From Rhodococcus sp. OK302 (GTDB taxonomy: Bacteria; Actinomycetota; Actinomycetes; Mycobacteriales; Mycobacteriaceae): a stretch of DNA of 64,000 bases. The DNA lies in the NCBI RefSeq assembly GCF_002245895.1, contig NZ_NPJZ01000001.1, forward strand, positions 5,201,501-5,265,500, read 5' to 3'. The position numbers and the translations under genes are program-made. The notes beneath the pieces were generated by a model that had not been told where the DNA came from, searched no databases, and saw only the letters and a list, made by a program, of their open reading frames with translations. This document shows, piece by piece, positions 61,544-64,000 of the stretch; within the stretch, counting starts at the first letter, position 1, and each line of letters opens with the position of its first letter.

Positions 61544-64000
61544 CTACCCAGCCGGCGTAGTCACCAGTCCGAGCTCCGAAGCATTCACCAGTAGCCGGTG
61601 ATGCGGAAGCACTCGAACCGTGTACCCAACCGAACCCGAAACCGGAAGCGCTACTTCAGCTTCGAACACCTCGGTACCGTCCTCGGAACCGAAATGTGTC
61701 ATCGGGAACGTCACAACGTCGGTGAGTTCCTCACCGGGACTGACCCGACCGATCACAGCCTGTACCTCGACATCAGAGACCGACAGACCACCGAGACGAA
61801 CCTTTGCCTTCAGCGAGATGGTCGCGCCGATTTCCGGGGTGTCCGGCAATCCGGATCCGTCCACCTGCTCGACGCTCACCGACGGCCACTGCGATTCGAT
61901 CCGTCGACGGAATTCCGCAACCTCGCGTGCCCCGGCAAAATTGTCGGCCACCACGGCTCGCGCAGATTCCGCGGACGGAGCGTAGTACTGAACCGCATAA
62001 TCACGAACCATGCGTGATGCCAACACCTTCGGCCCGAGATTCTCGAGTGTATGCCGAACCTTCTCCACCCAACGCGTCGGCAGATCCTGGGTGTCACGAT
62101 CGTAGAACGTGGGCAGCACTGCATGTTCGAGCAGTTCGTAGAGCGCGCTGGCTTCGAGATCGTCGCGCCGAACGTCGTCCAGAACTCCGTCGGCGGTCGG
62201 TATTGCCCAGCCGTTTTCACCGTCGTACATCTCGTCCCACCACCCGTCACGGATCGACAGGTTGAGTCCGCCGTTGAGGGCAGACTTCATGCCCGACGTT
62301 CCACATGCCTCGAGCGGGCGCAGCGGATTGTTCAGCCACACATCACAACCCCAGTAGAGGTAGCGCGCCATCGACATGTCGTAATCGGGCAGGAACACGA
62401 TGCGGTGACGCACGTCTGCCTCGTCCGCGAAACGAACAACCTGCTGGATGAGTGCTTTGCCACCGTCGTCGGCAGGGTGCGATTTACCAGCCACTACCAA
62501 CTGCACGGGACGCTTCTCGTCGAGCAGCATCGCGCGCAGACGATCAGGATCGCGCAGCATCAAGGTCAGACGCTTGTATGTCGGCACCCGCCGTGCAAAT
62601 CCGACCGTCAACACGTTGGGATCAAAAACTCCACCGACCCAACCGAGTTCGGCTTCGGTAGCGCCGCGCTCGATCCACGACGCCCGGACGCGTCGACGCA
62701 CCTCGTCGACCAACTTGCCGCGCAACGCATTACGCGTGCTCCACAATTCGGTGGACGAAAGCTCCTGCAGACGCTCCCAGCCGCGAGCCTCTTCGAGTTG
62801 TTCCTGCCCGACAATCCGTCTCGCGACGTCCATCCACTCCGGTGCCGCCCAGGTCGGTGCGTGGACGCCGTTGGTCACCGATCCGATCGGAACCTCGTCG
62901 GCGTCGAATCCCGGCCAGAGTCCGTTGAACATGTCTCGGCTGACGATGCCGTGCAATTTGGAGACACCGTTGGCGCGCTGGCCCAGACGAAGCCCCATGT
63001 GCGCCATGTTGAAGATCGACGGGTCCGATTCGCGGCCCATGCCCACGATGCGATCAACCGTCAGGCCCGGCAGCAGCGTCGACTCGTTCTCCCCGTTGGA
63101 GCCGCCGAAGTAGTGGCGAACCAGATCGGCCGGAAAGCGGTCGATCCCGGCCGGGACCGGAGTGTGCGTCGTAAAGACCGTGGCGGCGCGCACGGCAGCC
63201 AATGCCGAATCAAAATCGAGACCGCTGGTGGTGACAAGTTCACGAATTCGTTCGATACCCAGGAACCCGGCGTGGCCCTCGTTCATATGGAAGACCTCAG
63301 GATCCGGCAATCCGTAGGCCGCGGTGTACGCCCGAACCGCACGCACGCCGCCGATTCCGGCCAGGATCTCCTGCTTGATGCGGTGGTCCTGATCGCCGCC
63401 GTACAGACGATCGGTGACACCCCGAAGCTCCGCGTCGTTCTCTGCGATATCGGAATCCAGAAGCAGCAGCGGAACGCGGCCCACCTGGGCGATCCACACC
63501 CGCGAGCGCAGCACACGCCCGCCCGGCATCGCCACGTGGATGATGACCGGGGACCCGTCACCTGATGTCGGGCCGGCGTCGGTCAGCAAACGAAGCGGCA
63601 AACCCTGCGGATCATGAGGCGGGTAGTGCTCGGCCTGCCACCCGTCCGCCGTCAAGGACTGACGGAAATACCCGGACCGATAGAGCAGACCGACACCGAT
63701 CAGCGGCAGTCCGAGATCCGACGCGGCCTTGAGATGGTCGCCGGCCAAAATGCCGAGACCACCGGAATAGTTGGGCAGGACTTCGCTGACGCCGAACTCC
63801 ATGGAGAAATACGCGATTCCACCGGCCAGCGAAACACCCTTGGCCTGCTGCGCCTGGTACCAGCGCGGAGTGCTCAGGTAACTGTCGAGATCGGCTGCCG
63901 CAGTATCGAGGTCACGAAGGAAATCGGCGTCGCCACTCAGTTCGTCGAGTCGCGCGGGGTCCACTTCACCCAGCATGCGAACGGGATCGAACTGAACCGC
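61544..64000 (-). CDS. glgP: Alpha-glucan (glycogen/maltodextrin) phosphorylase, 5' end cut off
   Basis: About 818 codons are visible and the gene continues past the right edge, with the reading frame open to base 64000. GT35 phosphorylase of the short actinobacterial type: ISYFSMEFG-like AYFSMEFGVSEVLPNYSGGLG, FHMNEGHAGF, VFTTHTPVPAG, and the PLP-binding lysine in GTSGMKSALNGGLN. It releases glucose 1-phosphate from alpha-1,4-glucans. Residues before AVQFDPVRMLGEVDPARLDE are missing; the ATG at 63976 is internal. A C-terminal beta-rich domain ends the protein. Confidence 0.93.
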   Translation of the reverse strand, partial: AVQFDPVRMLGEVDPARLDELSGDADFLRDLDTAAADLDSYLSTPRWYQAQQAKGVSLAGGIAYFSMEFGVSEVLPNYSGGLGILAGDHLKAASDLGLPLIGVGLLYRSGYFRQSLTADGWQAEHYPPHDPQGLPLRLLTDAGPTSGDGSPVIIHVAMPGGRVLRSRVWIAQVGRVPLLLLDSDIAENDAELRGVTDRLYGGDQDHRIKQEILAGIGGVRAVRAYTAAYGLPDPEVFHMNEGHAGFLGIERIRELVTTSGLDFDSALAAVRAATVFTTHTPVPAGIDRFPADLVRHYFGGSNGENESTLLPGLTVDRIVGMGRESDPSIFNMAHMGLRLGQRANGVSKLHGIVSRDMFNGLWPGFDADEVPIGSVTNGVHAPTWAAPEWMDVARRIVGQEQLEEARGWERLQELSSTELWSTRNALRGKLVDEVRRRVRASWIERGATEAELGWVGGVFDPNVLTVGFARRVPTYKRLTLMLRDPDRLRAMLLDEKRPVQLVVAGKSHPADDGGKALIQQVVRFADEADVRHRIVFLPDYDMSMARYLYWGCDVWLNNPLRPLEACGTSGMKSALNGGLNLSIRDGWWDEMYDGENGWAIPTADGVLDDVRRDDLEASALYELLEHAVLPTFYDRDTQDLPTRWVEKVRHTLENLGPKVLASRMVRDYAVQYYAPSAESARAVVADNFAGAREVAEFRRRIESQWPSVSVEQVDGSGLPDTPEIGATISLKAKVRLGGLSVSDVEVQAVIGRVSPGEELTDVVTFPMTHFGSEDGTEVFEAEVALPVSGSVGYTVRVLPHHRLLVNASELGLVTTPAG

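Overview
The window reads as the chromosome of a mycolic-acid actinomycete, most likely a Rhodococcus close to the R. erythropolis group. The evidence is moderately high GC, many GTG starts, a single giant type I fatty acid synthase next to acpS, an LdtMt2-type L,D-transpeptidase, and two gene blocks whose order I recall from Mycobacterium tuberculosis: DUF853/orn to acpS/fas (like Rv2510c-Rv2524c) and glgP to the LprD-like gene (like Rv1328-Rv1343c). No prophage, insertion sequence, CRISPR array or rRNA operon was seen. The species cannot be fixed from the sequence alone.

Layout. 1-7.4 kb (minus strand): a carbon monoxide dehydrogenase locus, XdhC - coxM - coxS - coxL - XdhC/YHS fusion - MoxR ATPase (coxD) - coxG. 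CoxL carries the form I active-site signature AYACSFR. 7.5-9.9 kb: tRNA-Arg, a DUF222/HNH (13E12-type) protein and a small ABM monooxygenase. 10-15.3 kb: nitrogen assimilation, with type III glutamine synthetase and NADP-type glutamate dehydrogenase on either side of a secreted DUF4185 protein. 15.3-18.6 kb: a DesA3-like acyl desaturase, its ferredoxin-type reductase, a small partner gene and a divergent TetR regulator. 18.7-29.2 kb: mixed lipid and detoxification genes (epoxide-hydrolase-like enzyme, thioesterase, frameshifted CocE-type hydrolase, MFS permease, PadR-fadH, SDR), a membrane-anchored protein whose mature N-terminus is Cys-Ser-Cys, and a shortened DAP-decarboxylase-like gene.

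29.3-49.6 kb: HerA-like ATPase, orn, tRNA-His, L,D-transpeptidase, an amidase flanked by two copies of tRNA-Lys, a DUF3618 protein, bcp, an M20 peptidase, a TetR regulator, acpS, fas (3101 codons), a helix-hairpin-helix protein and tRNA-Leu. 49.6-64 kb: a solitary ctaD, two small membrane proteins, then rdgB, rph, a cyclic-nucleotide-phosphodiesterase-like MBL protein, rhomboid, P1 peptidase, DUF2017 and clpS on the minus strand, pncB-pncA-dinG on the plus strand, and a glgP that runs off the right edge.

The most interesting points are these. (i) The CODH locus has a maturation factor fused to a CopA-like YHS metal-binding domain, which would suit assembly of a Mo-Cu centre. (ii) Two near-perfect DosR/DevR-type boxes lie in this window. 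One is upstream of the CODH locus beyond tRNA-Arg; the other sits about 44 bp upstream of a predicted start for the secreted DUF4185 gene. (iii) GnnAC half-sites spaced 11 bp apart, as in GlnR boxes, lie upstream of glnN and gdhA. (iv) The DAP-decarboxylase-like gene has lost two internal blocks, including the Cys-Glu-Ser element. (v) A 109-bp tRNA-Lys repeat flanks the amidase gene. All motif-based regulation is inference from reading the sequence; no search was run.
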